A stretch of DNA of 64,000 bases from Endobugula sp047636495. Its GTDB lineage: Bacteria; Pseudomonadota; Gammaproteobacteria; Pseudomonadales; Cellvibrionaceae. The DNA is taken from positions 1 through 64,000 of the forward strand of contig JBLILH010000009.1 of the NCBI GenBank assembly GCA_047636495.1. The letters are read 5' to 3'. Of the stretch, positions 16,260 through 25,331 are shown in pieces (positions within the stretch are counted from its first letter, which is position 1; each line of letters opens with the position of its first letter). Below the pieces are notes generated by a model, which ran no database searches, was not told the DNA's origin, and saw only the letters and a program-made list of their open reading frames with translations. A program made the position numbers and the translations under genes.

Positions 16260-16322
16260 CGTAATTACCTAGTATGTATGTGTAATAGTGGCTGCTAAAC
16301 CGTTATTTCTAAACAAGCATGC

Positions 16323-17159
16323 TTAAATAGCTGCGGCTACTGGTTCGTGATGCGGTGATAAACTTAACCAATCAAAGCCATCTTCTTGGCAGGCATAAAC
16401 CACGTTTTTTATTGGATCATGCAAATCGCCAAACGCTTGCTGCGCAAGTTCGATACTATTATTTTGGCGGCTAATATGTGCAACCACCAAATGCTCTAAT
16501 TTTTGTCGATCAACCGACGCTAAAAATCGAGCGGCCTGCTGATTACTTAAATGCCCCCAAGCACCACCCACTCTCTGCTTTAATGATAAGGGATAATTAC
16601 CTGATGCCAACATAGCTGGATCGTGATTCGCCTCTAAAATCAGCGCATCACAGGATTGGTAGTGCATCTCAACATGGGGACTGACATTACCTAAGTCAGT
16701 TAAAATACCCAAACGCTTATTGTCACACTCGATAATAAATTGCGCGGGCTCACTCGCATCATGAGGAACGGCCACGGGCGTGATGTTAAAAGTGTTCACT
16801 ATAAAAGTTTCATAACGATGAATAATATTCACATTGTCTAATACGCCGGTTTTTTTGGTGCGCAGAGTGCCTGCGGTAATATAAACAGGAATATCATATT
16901 TTCGCGCTAGGGGACCCACTCCTTTTATATGATCGCCGTGTTCATGGGTCACTAATATAGCGTCTAGCTGGTCAGGTCGTAAACCTATGCGCGCTAAACG
17001 TCGCACGGTTTCTTTCAACGAAAACCCACAGTCAATGAGTACCGTAGTGCTATGCGTTGAGGGAGCCTCGCTGTCATCATCGGCGCTACTCGAAAGACTA
17101 CGCACCACGGTGCCATTACCTTTGCTACCGCTACCCAGGGATGAAAAAGCTATTGTCAC
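16323..17159 (-). CDS. MBL-fold metallo-hydrolase, YycJ/WalJ-like
   Basis: This gene encodes 278 residues from a GTG at 17159 with AAGGA upstream. The metallo-beta-lactamase core is clear: SSLGSGSKGNGT, VLIDCGFSLKETVRRL, VTHEHGDHIKGVG (H-x-H-x-D-H metal site), VPHDASEP, LGILTDLG and AWGHLSNQQAARFL. The nearest known group is YycJ/WalJ, putative exonucleases or phosphodiesterases of uncertain substrate. A low-complexity stretch (SSSADDDSEAPSTHSTT, about residues 24-40) is inserted after strand 1. Located between bamC and purC, as in Pseudomonas. Confidence 0.9.
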   Translation of the reverse strand: MTIAFSSLGSGSKGNGTVVRSLSSSADDDSEAPSTHSTTVLIDCGFSLKETVRRLARIGLRPDQLDAILVTHEHGDHIKGVGPLARKYDIPVYITAGTLRTKKTGVLDNVNIIHRYETFIVNTFNITPVAVPHDASEPAQFIIECDNKRLGILTDLGNVSPHVEMHYQSCDALILEANHDPAMLASGNYPLSLKQRVGGAWGHLSNQQAARFLASVDRQKLEHLVVAHISRQNNSIELAQQAFGDLHDPIKNVVYACQEDGFDWLSLSPHHEPVAAAI

Positions 17160-17260
17160 GCTATATCCTTACTTACTAGAGTCTTAATAGAATTGAGCGA
17201 GCTTACTAGCGTAGACGCTAATATATTGACGCTACGAAACACATTACTACTTAGCACTGG

Positions 17261-18436
17261 CTAGTAAAGTTGTTTTCTAACAGTGTCTAACAATGACTTT
17301 GCTTTTGCCGATGGTAATGGTCGACCATAGCCATCGCGTAAAAATAATTGTTGCTTATTCTCTGCGACGTTACGTAGTACTAATAAATAACCAGGAACAC
17401 CCGATAGCGCTTGGCTGGTTTCTCGTTGAGTAACTTCTGGGAATAATTGAGCAACACGCTCTTCATTAGGGAGATTCGCAAGCACTTCCCTTAAAGCATA
17501 AGTACTTTTATTTTTAAGAAATTGCACTGTTGCAATATTATAAATAAAGCCAGTGACTTTGTTGGTCAGTGTCTTTTTTGCTTGCGTTTCATCCTCATCA
17601 AAGTAAATAACACTAGTAGACGCGTCGTAATCGTATGTCACAAATTGACTATCGTTTAAACTATTGAGCAGCACATTATAAGCACGTTCTTCACTAACTA
17701 AGAGCTCTACAATAGGTTCACCATCAATACTTGTGGACGCACTTTTGGGAGAGAACGAAATCGCACTAGCAATAAGAGAATCACCTAATGTTTTTTGATG
17801 AGAAATTGCTTTAGCTATTTCTTTAAGCCACCACGCTTGGTGAGTTTGACTTTCCGATACATCAGGCCATTGTGTTGTCGGCGGAATCGATGTATTCGAT
17901 TTACCGCCAATATTTGTCGCATGAATCTCTGTTAGATCAGGCTGAAAACCCGCTTCTAAACGCAGCTGATAACGCAGGCCTTGGCCATACTCTGCCGTCT
18001 CGGTTATCCAATCTGTTTCTATAAGCGCAGCACTAGGGTCCTGCCTAAGATTAAGCACTTGTCGTGACTGCAAAAAAATCAACAACTGAGACCATGTCGC
18101 AGAGGCATCTTTAGGCACCACTAACCATGATTTATTTTGAAAGGTTTGCACTCGAGGTTCGGTAATGGTTTGTCGTGATGACAAGGTTGGTGGTAACGGT
18201 TCTGCAAACTCACCTGTTGCTAAACGTCCATCACCTTCTGGGATGATGTAGATTTGCCCAAGCGCTTCCCTATCTAAGTTGTCGGGGACCACGACTGGCG
18301 GTAGTGTTTTAGCATCTAGGTAAGCATCGTTGCTGGAGCATGCAGATAGCAGCGTGATAGAAAGCAAAAACGCGAGTGAAAATATCGTTTTATAGATCAC
18401 TGATGTTATGTTTTTAGAGAACAAGTGGATTTCCAT
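17261..18436 (-). CDS. bamC: Outer membrane assembly lipoprotein BamC
   Basis: This gene encodes 391 residues. Residues about 15-33 are hydrophobic and end in the lipobox LLSAC, giving a lipidated Cys33. The following YLDAKTLPPVVVPDNLD is the unstructured N-terminal segment that, in Escherichia BamC, binds BamD. Two helix-grip domains follow (YGQGLRYQLRLEAG and the C-terminal RNVAENKQQLFLRDGYGRPLP). BamC is an accessory part of the BAM complex that inserts beta-barrels. It lies 6 bp after dapA, an arrangement shared with Escherichia (dapA-bamC). Confidence 0.93.
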   Translation of the reverse strand: MEIHLFSKNITSVIYKTIFSLAFLLSITLLSACSSNDAYLDAKTLPPVVVPDNLDREALGQIYIIPEGDGRLATGEFAEPLPPTLSSRQTITEPRVQTFQNKSWLVVPKDASATWSQLLIFLQSRQVLNLRQDPSAALIETDWITETAEYGQGLRYQLRLEAGFQPDLTEIHATNIGGKSNTSIPPTTQWPDVSESQTHQAWWLKEIAKAISHQKTLGDSLIASAISFSPKSASTSIDGEPIVELLVSEERAYNVLLNSLNDSQFVTYDYDASTSVIYFDEDETQAKKTLTNKVTGFIYNIATVQFLKNKSTYALREVLANLPNEERVAQLFPEVTQRETSQALSGVPGYLLVLRNVAENKQQLFLRDGYGRPLPSAKAKSLLDTVRKQLY

Positions 18437-18442
18437 ATATAT

Positions 18443-19339
18443 TTATTTGAGTAAGCCCAAAGCCGCCATTGCCGCTAACAGAGCTGGCTGACAGGATTCA
18501 GATAAGGTCGTCAACGGCAAGCGAATACCGGACGAAGTCAATCCCATTTGCTGTAAAGCCCATTTCACAGGAATAGGATTCGCTTCAGCGAACAAGGCAT
18601 TGTGCAACGGCATCAGTTCTGCCTGTAACGCTGCAGAAGCCGCATGATTGCCTAGCATGCTGATTCTGCATAATTCAGACATTTTCTGAGGCGCAATATT
18701 GGCAGTGACGGATATATTGCCTTTGCCTCCCATCAAGAGAAGTTGATTCGCAGTGCCGTCATCACCAGACAACACGAAAAAATCACTAGGAATTTGATCG
18801 ATAAGCGATTGGCCACGTGCCATATCTCCGGTCGCATCTTTGATACCGATAATATTGGGGTGTCTGGCTAAGCGAAGCGCTGTCTCATTACTCATATCCG
18901 TAATAGTTCGACCGGGGACGTTGTAAAGTATCTGGGGTACATCTACCGAGTTAGCAATATGTAAAAAATGCTGATATAAGCCTTCTTGGGTAGGCTTATT
19001 GTAATAAGGCACCACCAACAAACAAGCATCAACACCCAAATCTTTTGCCGCCGTGGTAAGTACGACTGCCTCGCGAGTTGAATTAGCGCCCGTCCCTGCG
19101 ATCACCGGAATACGTCCATTGACTTGTTTAACCACTGCGTCAACAACCTGCAAGTGTTCATCTACGGACAATGTCGCAGATTCACCCGTAGTGCCTACGG
19201 CCACAATACCGTTGGTAGCATTATCAAGGTGAAACTGAACTAGCGAGGTTAATGCATCCCAGTCAAGGCGGTTATCTGCAGTCATAGGAGTGGCTAATGC
19301 AACCAGACTCCCCTGGATCATAGCGCTATTCTTCGCCAT
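18443..19339 (-). CDS. dapA: 4-hydroxy-tetrahydrodipicolinate synthase
   Basis: This gene encodes 298 residues, a TIM-barrel aldolase. LVALATPMTADNRLDW, GTTGESATLS, the YNVPGRTITDMS loop with Tyr and the Schiff-base Lys in IIGIKDATGD are all present. DapA condenses pyruvate with aspartate semialdehyde in the lysine/diaminopimelate pathway. GGAG seven bases before the ATG supports the start. First gene of dapA-bamC. Confidence 0.97.
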   Translation of the reverse strand: MAKNSAMIQGSLVALATPMTADNRLDWDALTSLVQFHLDNATNGIVAVGTTGESATLSVDEHLQVVDAVVKQVNGRIPVIAGTGANSTREAVVLTTAAKDLGVDACLLVVPYYNKPTQEGLYQHFLHIANSVDVPQILYNVPGRTITDMSNETALRLARHPNIIGIKDATGDMARGQSLIDQIPSDFFVLSGDDGTANQLLLMGGKGNISVTANIAPQKMSELCRISMLGNHAASAALQAELMPLHNALFAEANPIPVKWALQQMGLTSSGIRLPLTTLSESCQPALLAAMAALGLLK

Positions 19340-19626
19340 CGTGGTGCTCCAAAAGGTAAGTACAAAACATGGTCTTTATTGTCGATAAAATTATTACGTC
19401 AAAGGCGATATGTTACTAACGCAAGACGGCTTATACAAGAAGATTTCGTGCGTTAATTAGGATGATGCCGTCGGACGAAAAGTTTTTTGTCCTCATACCG
19501 GCTTACCTTACTATTTATTCATCGGTGGGGCAGGAAAAAATAAGCTTAATCGGTCATTTACCTCTGTGCCGCCTGACGGCATGACAAATAAGCCCTGTCT
19601 TTCTATGTAGCAACATCAGCATGTAT

Positions 19627-20568
19627 TTATTGCCCATAGAGACTCTCTTCTCCATGCGGACGAGTTTTAAAGCGGCGATGCACCCATAAATACTCTTCGG
19701 GGTTGGCACGAATACAGGTTTCAAAATGCTGATTTAAACGAATAAGGTCGGCGCGATTATCGCCTGAAGGTAACGGTTCAAACGCGGGTAAAAAATTAAT
19801 CTCGTAACCACTAAAGTCTGGCAAGCGACGGTAAGTAATTCCCACAATGGGCACCTCCGCCATCGCCGCCAAACGAGGTGGAGCGGATACCATCGCCGCA
19901 TCGATACCAAACCAAGGCACAAATTCACTCACCTTTGGGCCGTAATCTTGATCAGCGGCATACCACAACCAACCGCCCTGCTTCATTGCTTTGACCATTC
20001 CCCTCACATCACGACGGTTCACCGTTTTTGAACGTGAATTATGTCGTTCACGACCATACTGCTGCACCCGATCGTAGACAGGGTTATTATGCGGACGATA
20101 GGACATAGACATATCAAATAAGCGATTAATCGCGACGTTGGTAATTTCAAGTGTATTGAAATGCATGGCCATAATCAATGCGCCGCGAGGCTTACCGGTC
20201 GCCGAATACTGCAGCGTTCGCCAATGCTCAACACCTTTCATCACAAAGCGTTTACGCAACCGCGAATAAGGCATAAACCACGCCATGCCGGTTTCAAACA
20301 CGGCCATGCCGTTCCCTTCAAAATGCTTTTTAACCAGAGCATCGCGTTGCACGAGTCTGTACTCAGGAAAACATAGCTCAACATTCCGTTCAGCCACATA
20401 ACGACGTCTTGACATAACGCGATATAGTAATCGACCCAGCCGGCGACCCAGCCACATCTGCAATCGAAACGGTAATTGCGCCAGAAAAGCGGACAACAGT
20501 AGTAATATCCACGTCAGCCAGTAACGTGGAGATAGCAATTGAATAAAAGGCGATGGCTTTGAGGTCAT
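19627..20568 (-). CDS. LpxL/HtrB-family lipid A acyltransferase
   Basis: This gene encodes 313 residues. A membrane segment lies at residues 13-33 (SPRYWLTWILLLLSAFLAQLP), then RRLGRLLYRVMSRRRYVAERNVELCFPE. The HFNTLE box fits the catalytic H-x4-E of late lipid A acyltransferases, and KAMKQGGWLWYAADQDYGP and PEEYLWVHRRFKTRP are family signatures. These enzymes add lauroyl or myristoyl groups to Kdo2-lipid IVA on the inner membrane. LpxL is more likely than LpxM by the HFNTLE context, but substrate is not proven. Confidence 0.9.
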   Translation of the reverse strand: MTSKPSPFIQLLSPRYWLTWILLLLSAFLAQLPFRLQMWLGRRLGRLLYRVMSRRRYVAERNVELCFPEYRLVQRDALVKKHFEGNGMAVFETGMAWFMPYSRLRKRFVMKGVEHWRTLQYSATGKPRGALIMAMHFNTLEITNVAINRLFDMSMSYRPHNNPVYDRVQQYGRERHNSRSKTVNRRDVRGMVKAMKQGGWLWYAADQDYGPKVSEFVPWFGIDAAMVSAPPRLAAMAEVPIVGITYRRLPDFSGYEINFLPAFEPLPSGDNRADLIRLNQHFETCIRANPEEYLWVHRRFKTRPHGEESLYGQ

Positions 20569-20599
20569 TTAGGGATACTTTCGGGGACACATTAGAAGG

Positions 20600-21649
20600 T
20601 TATGGTGCAGGATTACAATATTGCTGATGAAGGGCCGCAATACCTAATAGCAAGTCATCACTTAACCTTAAGTTTACGCTACGGATGTTAGTGTCCAGCT
20701 GTGCTAATGTGGTCGCACCGATAATATTCGACGCGACAAATTCCTGCTGATTAACAAATGCTAGCGCAAGCTCACTCGGATCAACTTGATGCTTTAGCGC
20801 TAAGTCGACGTAAGCGTCTGCTGCAGCTTTTGCGTAAAGACTGTTATAACGGGTAAAGCGGTCATAACGCGCTAAGCGTGAACCAGCAGGTAGCGCACCA
20901 CTATAGTACTTCCCTGACAATCTACCAAACGCTAATGGAGAATACGCTAGCAAGCCAATATTTTCTCGTAGCGATATCTCAGCCAGACCAATTTCGTAAG
21001 TGCGATTTAATAAATTATATGGATTTTGCACGCTCACTGGCCGCGGCAGGGCTAGCTTATCCGCTACCCTACAGGCTTCCATTACTCCCCAAGGCGTCTC
21101 GTTAGATAAACCATAATGACGGATTTTACCCGCCTTCAAGAGTTCACCTAGCGTGGCGACCGTTTCTTCTAACGGGATGATCTGCGCCTTTTTATCGAGC
21201 GACTCACAACCCAAACGCCCAAAAAAGTTGGTTTGTCGATCTGGCCAGTGAATTTGGTATAAATCGACATAATCCGTTTGTAAACGACCTAGAGAATCAT
21301 TAATTGCTTGCCTGATCTGGACTGCGCTAGGGCGAGGGCCACCACGAATATATTCGAAGCCAGGATTGTTAATACCATTACCAGTAACTTTAGTCGCAAG
21401 CACGACCTGATCGCGCATCCCACGCTCCGCTAACCATCGACCCACAATAACCTCTGATGCGCCGTAGGTGCTCTCCCTAGGGGGCACAGGATACATTTCT
21501 GCAACATCAATGGTGTTAACGCCGTTATCTATCGCGTAGTCCATTTGTTCAAACGCTTCTGCCTGGGTATTTTGCTCACCATAGGTCATCGTGCCCAAGG
21601 TGATCAAACTGACGGAAATATCTGTCTTGCCTAATGTTCGGTATTGCAT
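20600..21649 (-). CDS. NADP(H)-dependent aldo/keto reductase, Tas-like
   Basis: This gene encodes 349 residues of the aldo/keto reductase barrel. RTLGKTDISVSLITLGTMTYG, NTIDVAEMYPVPP (Asp and Tyr), VVLATKVTG (Lys), LYQIHWPDR (His) and GLLAYSPLAFGRLSGKY match the Tas branch of Escherichia and its pseudomonad orthologues. The physiological substrate is unknown. It is followed, after 31 bp, by the lipid A acyltransferase gene on the same strand. Confidence 0.9.
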   Translation of the reverse strand: MQYRTLGKTDISVSLITLGTMTYGEQNTQAEAFEQMDYAIDNGVNTIDVAEMYPVPPRESTYGASEVIVGRWLAERGMRDQVVLATKVTGNGINNPGFEYIRGGPRPSAVQIRQAINDSLGRLQTDYVDLYQIHWPDRQTNFFGRLGCESLDKKAQIIPLEETVATLGELLKAGKIRHYGLSNETPWGVMEACRVADKLALPRPVSVQNPYNLLNRTYEIGLAEISLRENIGLLAYSPLAFGRLSGKYYSGALPAGSRLARYDRFTRYNSLYAKAAADAYVDLALKHQVDPSELALAFVNQQEFVASNIIGATTLAQLDTNIRSVNLRLSDDLLLGIAALHQQYCNPAP

Positions 21650-21746
21650 GAATTAAATCACCCTATAAGCCATAAGCGTCTGTGGACGCTCGGAATAAAT
21701 CAACGAAACACTGCGTATAAATTATTCAGGCGCTCTCTAACTGATT

Positions 21747-22958
21747 CTATTCAACCGATGAAAAGCTAGCGTCAACCTGCGGGGCTGTCTCCACAGCGTA
21801 ATCAACACCTTCAACACCAAATCCAAATAAACGCAAAAATTCGGTTTGATAGAGCGCAAAGTCTGACAGATCGTGCAAGTTTTCCGTCGTAACCTGCGGC
21901 CAAATGGCTTCTACTTTGGCCTGAATCGTAGGATCAAGTTCTAATTCATCGACGCGAAAACGATGGTCATCATCCAGTCTTGGCGTGTCGGTATACAAAC
22001 ACTCGGTAAATAAACGCTGCAACTGTTCGATACATCCTTCATGCGTACCTTCTTCTTGCATCACCTTAAATAAAATCGCTAAGTATAAAGGCATCACTGG
22101 AATGGCCGAACTAGCCTGTGTGACTACCGCTTTCAGTACACTCACACGCGCCGAACCGCCCACCGCTGACAGCTGAGTCCGCAGTTCATCCGCAGCACGA
22201 TCTAAATCTTCTTTCGCTTTACCGATGGTCGCATGACCATAGATAGGCCATGTAATTTTCTCGCCCAAATAGGTATAAGCAACGGTTTGCGCGCCTTCGC
22301 TTAATAAATCTGCCTCACTTAGCGCATCCATCCAAAGCTGCCAATCTTCGCCACCCATCACTTTAACCGTGGTCAATATTTCCGCTTCGGTAGCAGGCTC
22401 AACCGTTATTTCGCTGACGACCTGGCTGTCGGTGTGTAGATTTTTGGCGGTATAGCTGCTGCCAATGGGTTTCAATGTCGAAGAATAGACTTCGCCCGTT
22501 ACGGGGTCTTGTCTGCGCGGGGATGCCAGACTATAAACCACTAAGTCAATTTTACCCATATCAGCGTTAATCTGCTCAATCACCTGCGTCTTGCACGCGG
22601 TTGAAAAGGCATCTCCATTAAAGCTTTTGGCATATAAACCCGCTTGGTGCGCAGCCGCTTCAAATGCGGCAGAGTTGTAATACCCCGCCGAGGCCGTTTT
22701 ACGCTCGGTCGGTGGTTTTTCAAAAAAGACACCCATCGTCGCCGCACCATAACCAAATGCCGCTGTAATACGTGTAGCCAAACCATAGCCTGTCGATGCA
22801 CCAATCACTAATACGTTTTTAGGCGCTGCAGCTTTGCCTGCTGGGGTGTAAGGCGCTTTCGACTGAATAAACTCAATTTGTTGATTAACATTAGCTGCGC
22901 AGCCCTGAGGATGTGCATTGGTGCAAATAAAACCACGAACTTTAGGAGAAATAACCAT
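21747..22958 (-). CDS. fabV: Enoyl-[acyl carrier protein] reductase FabV
   Basis: This gene encodes 403 residues, the size of FabV rather than FabI (about 260). VISPKVRGFICTNAHPQGC, the NAD-binding VLVIGASTGYGLATRI, VVYSLASPRRQDP and a Y-x8-K active site (YGHATIGKAK) are diagnostic. FabV performs the last reduction of fatty-acid elongation and is known for triclosan tolerance. AAGG upstream of the ATG supports the start. No fabI is visible in this window. Confidence 0.96.
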   Translation of the reverse strand: MVISPKVRGFICTNAHPQGCAANVNQQIEFIQSKAPYTPAGKAAAPKNVLVIGASTGYGLATRITAAFGYGAATMGVFFEKPPTERKTASAGYYNSAAFEAAAHQAGLYAKSFNGDAFSTACKTQVIEQINADMGKIDLVVYSLASPRRQDPVTGEVYSSTLKPIGSSYTAKNLHTDSQVVSEITVEPATEAEILTTVKVMGGEDWQLWMDALSEADLLSEGAQTVAYTYLGEKITWPIYGHATIGKAKEDLDRAADELRTQLSAVGGSARVSVLKAVVTQASSAIPVMPLYLAILFKVMQEEGTHEGCIEQLQRLFTECLYTDTPRLDDDHRFRVDELELDPTIQAKVEAIWPQVTTENLHDLSDFALYQTEFLRLFGFGVEGVDYAVETAPQVDASFSSVE

Positions 22959-23400
22959 GAATAGACCTTGCGTTGTATGAAACGAATATGACGAAACGAG
23001 TGTGTAGTCGCCTTTTTAACGGAACCTCTGATAAAGTCTGTGTTGAATTTTTGATGGGATAAAGCGATCGCATTTGAGGAGAAACATGAAGATAATAGCC
23101 AACTAATGGCGAAATCATCAACGAAGAACACGGTTATTTTAGCTTTCAAAAAACAATTCATAACTTGATAAGAGGTGACTTAACGACAAGCTTCTTATTA
23201 AATAGCCGACTATTATAAACGTATGAGGCCGTATTGGCTAACGCGTTGTTTGTTGTCCGTTTTCTCACCTGTTTCTATGGTGAGGATACGCCATAAGCCG
23301 CTGAGAGTTGATTTGAGCGACTTAACTAGCAAGGCGTTTAACACTGCCTGTATAATCAATGCCCATATCAACCCTTTATATTGAGAAAACACCCATCCCT
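22959..23400. other. Divergent fabV-miaE intergenic region
   Basis: About 440 bp separate the fabV and miaE starts. A perfect TATAAT at 23351-23356, preceded by TG, is a likely extended -10 for miaE, with no good -35. A 117-codon antisense frame overlapping the fabV start (22808-23161) lacks homology and is not called. Nothing else stands out. Confidence 0.45.
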
Positions 23401-23997
23401 ATGACCGATATCATCGATGCACAATTATTAACTCTTCGATTTGCCACACCAACAGCGTGGGTCGATACCGTATTAAATAGCTTTGATCGCTTTCTTAATG
23501 ACCATGCACAGGCAGAAAAAAAAGCATCCGGCATGGCAATGTCGATGGTATCTCACTATCCCGACAAGCCAGACATTGTTAAGGCGATGATAGATTTGGC
23601 TATCGAAGAACTCGCTCACTTTCGCGAAGTCATTAAGCTCATGCAACGCAAGGGACAATGTTTAGACCGTGACGAGAAAGACCCTTACGTTAATGCCCTA
23701 CGAAAGACTATGCGTGATGGTACAGAACATTATTTATTAGACCGCTTACTGATCGCAGGCATTATTGAAGCACGGGGTTGCGAACGTTTCGGGTTGATTG
23801 CACAACATCACCCCGACGCAGAACTACAACAATTTTACCAGCTCATCACCGACTCAGAAGCAAAACATCACTTACTGTTTATTGAGCTCGCCAGCCAGTA
23901 TTTCACCAAGGCTGACATCGAACAGCGTTTAGATGAACTGCTGACCATAGAGGCCACTATTGTTGAACAACTGCCTATCCGCGCTGCGCTGCATTAG
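23401..23997 (+). CDS. miaE: tRNA-(ms2io6A37) hydroxylase
   Basis: The ATG at 23401 (MTDIIDAQLL) gives 198 residues; the frame also opens at 23359, but a TATAAT box there makes the later start likelier. MiaE is a di-iron enzyme that hydroxylates ms2i6A37 in tRNA. Iron ligands appear as DLAIEELAHFREV (E-x-x-H) and IEARGCERF plus DSEAKHHLLF. The length matches the family. It is followed after 2 bp by the glycosyltransferase-like gene, and probably transcribed with it. Confidence 0.94.
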   Translation: MTDIIDAQLLTLRFATPTAWVDTVLNSFDRFLNDHAQAEKKASGMAMSMVSHYPDKPDIVKAMIDLAIEELAHFREVIKLMQRKGQCLDRDEKDPYVNALRKTMRDGTEHYLLDRLLIAGIIEARGCERFGLIAQHHPDAELQQFYQLITDSEAKHHLLFIELASQYFTKADIEQRLDELLTIEATIVEQLPIRAALH

Positions 23998-23999
23998 CC

Positions 24000-25301
24000 G
24001 TGCGACACCAACATCTTATGCCAGACAATACGCGCTCAGCATTAACCCGTTATCTGAGTAAATACGCTGAGCCAGAAATTGCTATTACGCAACAGCTTCG
24101 TAACGTAAACACCCCTCCGTATACGCACTGTTTGGTGATCCCTGCATTTAATGAAGACTGCGCTTTTATTCAGCGTATTGCCAACACATTTATATTGCCC
24201 GTGCGCTTACTACTGATCACCGTTATTAACCAACCCGATAACGTGGAAGAAACTGGCAGCAATAACTATTTATGGAATGAATTAAGGAATAACTACTCTA
24301 CAGCACACACCGCAAATAGTGGCATCGATCCGAACTACCCTTACCTTTTCACGAGCATCAACTCAACTATTGACTGCTTAGCCATTGATCGTTTCACCCA
24401 AAAAATCCCACGCAAGCAGGGCGTGGGATTAGCGAGGAAAATTGGTGGTGATATTGCTTGCCAACTCGCGCTAGATAACCTGCTGGCGAATCACTGGGTA
24501 CATTACTCAGATGCTGATACACACTTACCGCCTGACTATTTTACGGCTACAGATGATTTACAATACCATGCTCACGATTTCTACAGCGCCGCAATATATC
24601 CCTATCGACATACGCCGTCTGGCGACAGTGTCATTGATCAAGCCACCCAGCAATATGAGGCCAGTTTATATTATTACGTCGATAATTTACGCCGTGCCGG
24701 TTCGCCTTACGCTTACCACACCTTAGGTAGCTGTATAGCAACCAACATTTATCAATACAGCCAAGCGCGGGGTTTCCCCAAACGATCTGGGGGCGAAGAC
24801 TTCTACTTACTCAACAAGCTAGCCAAGTTAGGCGCTATTTGTTCGCTCAACGCGCCTACGCTTGCTATCGAATCACGCATGTCTCAACGCGTTCCATTTG
24901 GTACCGGCCCGGCGGTAGAAAAAATTATCGCCGCACTTGGCGTAAAAGAACATATGACGCCTTGCTTAAATAGAATAGATTATCATCCCCAGTGTTTTGT
25001 TGAGTTAGCAGCTTTATTGGAAAACTTCACACATCTATACCCATATAAAAAGAGCACACATGGGCAAGATATTTCACATTATGACGACTGGCTCGCATTC
25101 TTAAGCCCACCATTACAAGAAGCATTAACCGCCTTACGTGTTGAGACACTATTTATGCATATCGACAAACAAATCAATAGTGCTGCGCAGTGCCTTCAAC
25201 ATTGCGGTTACTGGCTAGATAGCTTTAAAACACTTAAACTCATACATTTACTGACTAAAAGCTACCCCAAAACGCAAACCACACACTGTCTACAACATTA
25301 A
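24000..25301 (+). CDS. Glycosyltransferase-like protein (GT-A fold)
   Basis: This gene encodes 433 residues from a GTG at 24000 (an ATG at 24018 is an alternative). HCLVIPAFNED at residues 40-50 is the typical first strand of family-2-like GT-A enzymes. KQGVGLARKIGGDIA, HYSDADTHLPPDYF (a DxD-type metal site) and GFPKRSGGEDFYLLNKLAKLG (an ED acidic motif) follow in the usual order. No membrane segment is seen, so it is probably cytoplasmic. It lies between miaE and a DctB/DctD-like pair with gaps of 2 and 30 bp, suggesting one operon. Substrate and product are unknown. Confidence 0.7.
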   Translation: MRHQHLMPDNTRSALTRYLSKYAEPEIAITQQLRNVNTPPYTHCLVIPAFNEDCAFIQRIANTFILPVRLLLITVINQPDNVEETGSNNYLWNELRNNYSTAHTANSGIDPNYPYLFTSINSTIDCLAIDRFTQKIPRKQGVGLARKIGGDIACQLALDNLLANHWVHYSDADTHLPPDYFTATDDLQYHAHDFYSAAIYPYRHTPSGDSVIDQATQQYEASLYYYVDNLRRAGSPYAYHTLGSCIATNIYQYSQARGFPKRSGGEDFYLLNKLAKLGAICSLNAPTLAIESRMSQRVPFGTGPAVEKIIAALGVKEHMTPCLNRIDYHPQCFVELAALLENFTHLYPYKKSTHGQDISHYDDWLAFLSPPLQEALTALRVETLFMHIDKQINSAAQCLQHCGYWLDSFKTLKLIHLLTKSYPKTQTTHCLQH

Positions 25302-25331
25302 TGGCTAATTATTAGCAGAGAAAAATTATTC

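Noticed and set aside
22808..23161. 117-codon frame over the fabV start
   Set aside because: It overlaps fabV on the same strand in another frame and has no recognisable domain.
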